From NCBI GenBank assembly GCA_947475645.1, contig CANJNU010000024.1:1-8109 (forward strand): a stretch of 8,109 bases of DNA. Reading direction: 5' to 3'. Positions 6,705-8,109 of this stretch are shown piece by piece (within the stretch, counting starts at the first letter, position 1; each line of letters begins with the position of its first letter). The notes below the pieces were generated by a model. It made no database searches, was not told the DNA's origin, and worked only from the letters and a program-made list of their open reading frames with translations. The translations under genes and the position numbers were made by a program. The stretch comes from Bacteriovoracaceae bacterium. Lineage in GTDB: Bacteria > Bdellovibrionota > UBA1018.

Positions 6705-6728
6705 TAAGGGTGTTTTGAATTGCCCTTA
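6705..6728 (+). promoter_or_regulatory. Small hairpin just after rpsG
   Basis: TAAGGG (6705-6710) pairs with CCCTTA (6723-6728) around a 12-nt loop, 12 nt past the rpsG stop. It is not followed by a T run, so it is not a terminator by itself. It could protect the rpsG mRNA end or be part of a larger folded region with the next hairpin. Confidence 0.35.
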
Positions 6729-6730
6729 GA

Positions 6731-6758
6731 TTGGCTGTTTGTTCGTTAGTCAGATTAT
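6731..6758 (+). promoter_or_regulatory. Weak candidate promoter before fusA
   Basis: TTGGCT (6731-6736), a 16-bp spacer and GATTAT (6753-6758) match consensus at 4 of 6 in each box. A transcript from it would start around 6765, almost at the 5' arm of the following hairpin. The match is poor enough to be chance; I list it because the terminator downstream raises the question of how fusA is transcribed. Confidence 0.25.
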
Positions 6759-6760
6759 GG

Positions 6761-6814
6761 TCCCGCTCAGGATGTTCCTATCGAACGATGGATGTCTGGG
6801 CGGGATTTTTTTTT
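6761..6814 (+). terminator. Strong intrinsic terminator or attenuator between rpsG and fusA
   Basis: TCCCGCTCAG (6761-6770) pairs over all 10 positions with CTGGGCGGGA (6796-6805), one pair being U-G. Nine T residues follow (6806-6814). The 25-nt loop contains an inner stem, TCC-t-ATCG-aa-CGAT-GGA (about 6776-6792), that would stack on the main one. This is a textbook rho-independent terminator, placed inside what is normally one transcription unit, 31 nt before the fusA start. It probably lowers or controls fusA expression relative to rpsL and rpsG; the inner stem may help RNA stability. Confidence 0.85.
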
Positions 6815-6834
6815 ATTATTTTCTTCCTGAACCT

Positions 6835-6840
6835 AGGTGA
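6835..6840 (+). promoter_or_regulatory. Ribosome binding site of fusA
   Basis: AGGTGA lies 5 nt before the ATG at 6846. It supports this start, which gives a protein beginning a little before the conserved RNIG motif, as expected. Confidence 0.75.
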
Positions 6841-6845
6841 AGTCC

Positions 6846-8109
6846 ATGGCGCAAGACCCCTCAAAACCCACATCTTTTCAGAATGTCCGTAATATCGGAA
6901 TAATGGCTCATATTGATGCAGGTAAAACCACAACCACCGAGCGAATTCTTTACTTTACTGGAAAGACTCACAAGATGGGCGAGGTGCATGAGGGAAATAC
7001 CGTGATGGACTGGATGCCTCAAGAGCAAGAGCGTGGCATTACTATCACCTCAGCTGCCACGACTTGTTTTTGGGGCGATTATCGAATCAATATTATCGAT
7101 ACTCCTGGGCATGTTGACTTCACCATTGAGGTGGAGCGTTCACTGCGTGTTTTGGATGGAGCGGTTGCTGTTTTTTCGGCCGTAGAAGGTGTCGAGCCTC
7201 AGTCAGAGACGGTTTGGCGGCAGGCAAATAAGTATCATGTACCCCGTATTGCCTTCGTAAATAAAATGGATCGTGTTGGGGCGGATTTTCTCTCTCTTCT
7301 GGATCAGATGAAAGAGCGACTTGCTGCTGTTCCAGTGGCCATTCAGTTGCCGTGGGGTGAGTCCGATACTTATTGTGGGGTATTTGATTTAGTGGCAATG
7401 AAGGCGATTCGGTGGCCAAGGGATGCTGAGGGATCGGATTTTGAAATTTTAGATGTCCCAGCCGATCAGTTACCCGTGGTTCAAGAGTGGCGCGAGAAGT
7501 TGCTTGAGTCGGTTGCCGAGGTGGATGAGTCTCTCCTGGAGAGGTACTTGGCCGGTGAGGAGCTGTCCTTAGCTGAGTTGACGGCGGCGATTCGCAAGGG
7601 CTGTGTGATGTTAAAGTTTGTGCCTGTGCTCTGCGGTACTTCCTTTAAAAATAAAGGTGTGCAGCCGTTATTGGACGCGATCGTGGCTTATCTTCCTTCG
7701 CCTGCTGATGTCCCTGCTATTCAGGGGCATGATGTAGTTCATGAAGAGAAGTTGCTTACGCGGAAGTGTAGTTCTGCTGAGCCCTTTTCTGCGCTCGCTT
7801 TCAAAATTCAAAATGACCCTTATGTGGGCCAGCTGACCTACTTCAGAGTTTATTCGGGTAAGTTATCGGCGGGTGATGTCGTGCTGAATGCGGCGAAGGG
7901 AAAGAAAGAGCGATTGAATCGACTTCTGCAGATGCATGCGAATAAGCGGGATGATGTTCAAGAGGTTCGGGCTGGTGATATCGTTGCCACTGTGGGTTTG
8001 CGTTTTACTACGACGGGCGACACTCTTTGTGATCTCGATCACCCCATTCTACTCGAAAAGATTGACTTCCCAGAACCGGTAATTTCAGTGGCGATTGAGC
8101 CTAAAACAA
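6846..8109 (+). CDS. fusA: Elongation factor G, partial (C-terminus beyond right edge)
   Basis: 421 codons are present of about 700 expected. EF-G is the GTPase that drives tRNA-mRNA translocation and, with RRF, ribosome recycling. GTPase motifs seen: G1 AHIDAGKT (21-28), switch [14 protein letters not shown] (61-73), G3 DTPGH (85-89, with catalytic His89), G4 NKMD (139-142) and a G5 GTS (264-266). The G' insert region (about 165-260) and domain II, beginning [10 protein letters not shown] at 312, follow; the visible part ends in VAIEPKT within the start of domain [19 protein letters not shown] and GVQPLLDAI, together with the str location, identify it as the main EF-G rather than a divergent paralogue such as EF-G2 or TetM-like protection proteins. 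It has Cys74 where E. coli has Ala and lacks the short E. coli loop before [10 protein letters not shown] terminator-like hairpin precedes it. Confidence 0.97.
   Translation, partial: MAQDPSKPTSFQNVRNIGIMAHIDAGKTTTTERILYFTGKTHKMGEVHEGNTVMDWMPQEQERGITITSAATTCFWGDYRINIIDTPGHVDFTIEVERSLRVLDGAVAVFSAVEGVEPQSETVWRQANKYHVPRIAFVNKMDRVGADFLSLLDQMKERLAAVPVAIQLPWGESDTYCGVFDLVAMKAIRWPRDAEGSDFEILDVPADQLPVVQEWREKLLESVAEVDESLLERYLAGEELSLAELTAAIRKGCVMLKFVPVLCGTSFKNKGVQPLLDAIVAYLPSPADVPAIQGHDVVHEEKLLTRKCSSAEPFSALAFKIQNDPYVGQLTYFRVYSGKLSAGDVVLNAAKGKKERLNRLLQMHANKRDDVQEVRAGDIVATVGLRFTTTGDTLCDLDHPILLEKIDFPEPVISVAIEPKT

Overview
The window joins two unlike regions. From about 5809 to the right edge, on the + strand, is the start of a bacterial str operon: rpsL (ribosomal protein S12), rpsG (S7) and the first 421 codons of fusA (elongation factor G), which runs off the right edge. 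From 5510 down to position 1, on the - strand, are three envelope-type genes. In transcription order they are a small outer-membrane beta-barrel protein, an ankyrin-repeat lipoprotein, and a very large coiled-coil protein that is still open at the left edge after 1414 codons.

The organism is a Gram-negative bacterium: the window encodes a beta-barrel ending in an aromatic residue and a lipoprotein with a clear lipobox. Base composition is intermediate. S12, S7 and EF-G are of ordinary proteobacterial type. Ankyrin lipoproteins and giant coiled-coil envelope proteins would fit a predatory or free-living lineage such as Bdellovibrionota or a former deltaproteobacterium, but this is a weak inference and no diagnostic marker is visible.

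Layout: 1-4242 (-) is the giant coiled-coil protein, C-terminus outside the window. 4239-4802 (-) is the ankyrin lipoprotein, sharing an ATGA start/stop overlap with the coiled-coil gene. 4803-4961 is a gap with small inverted repeats. 4962-5510 (-) is the beta-barrel protein. 5511-5808 is a divergent intergenic region with a good sigma70-like promoter for the str operon, a GC-rich discriminator and repeated TCGGG words. 5809-6195 is rpsL and 6222-6692 is rpsG. 6693-6845 is an unusually long rpsG-fusA gap holding a strong intrinsic terminator or attenuator. 6846-8109 is fusA, partial.

The str genes are housekeeping translation genes. The novel part is the - strand locus. An outer-membrane barrel, an inward-facing or surface lipoprotein with a protein-binding ankyrin fold, and a 155+ kDa coiled-coil protein with an N-terminal export or anchor segment could form a trans-envelope or surface assembly. 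The lipoprotein and coiled-coil protein are almost certainly co-translated. I recognise no family for the giant protein, and no function is claimed for it.
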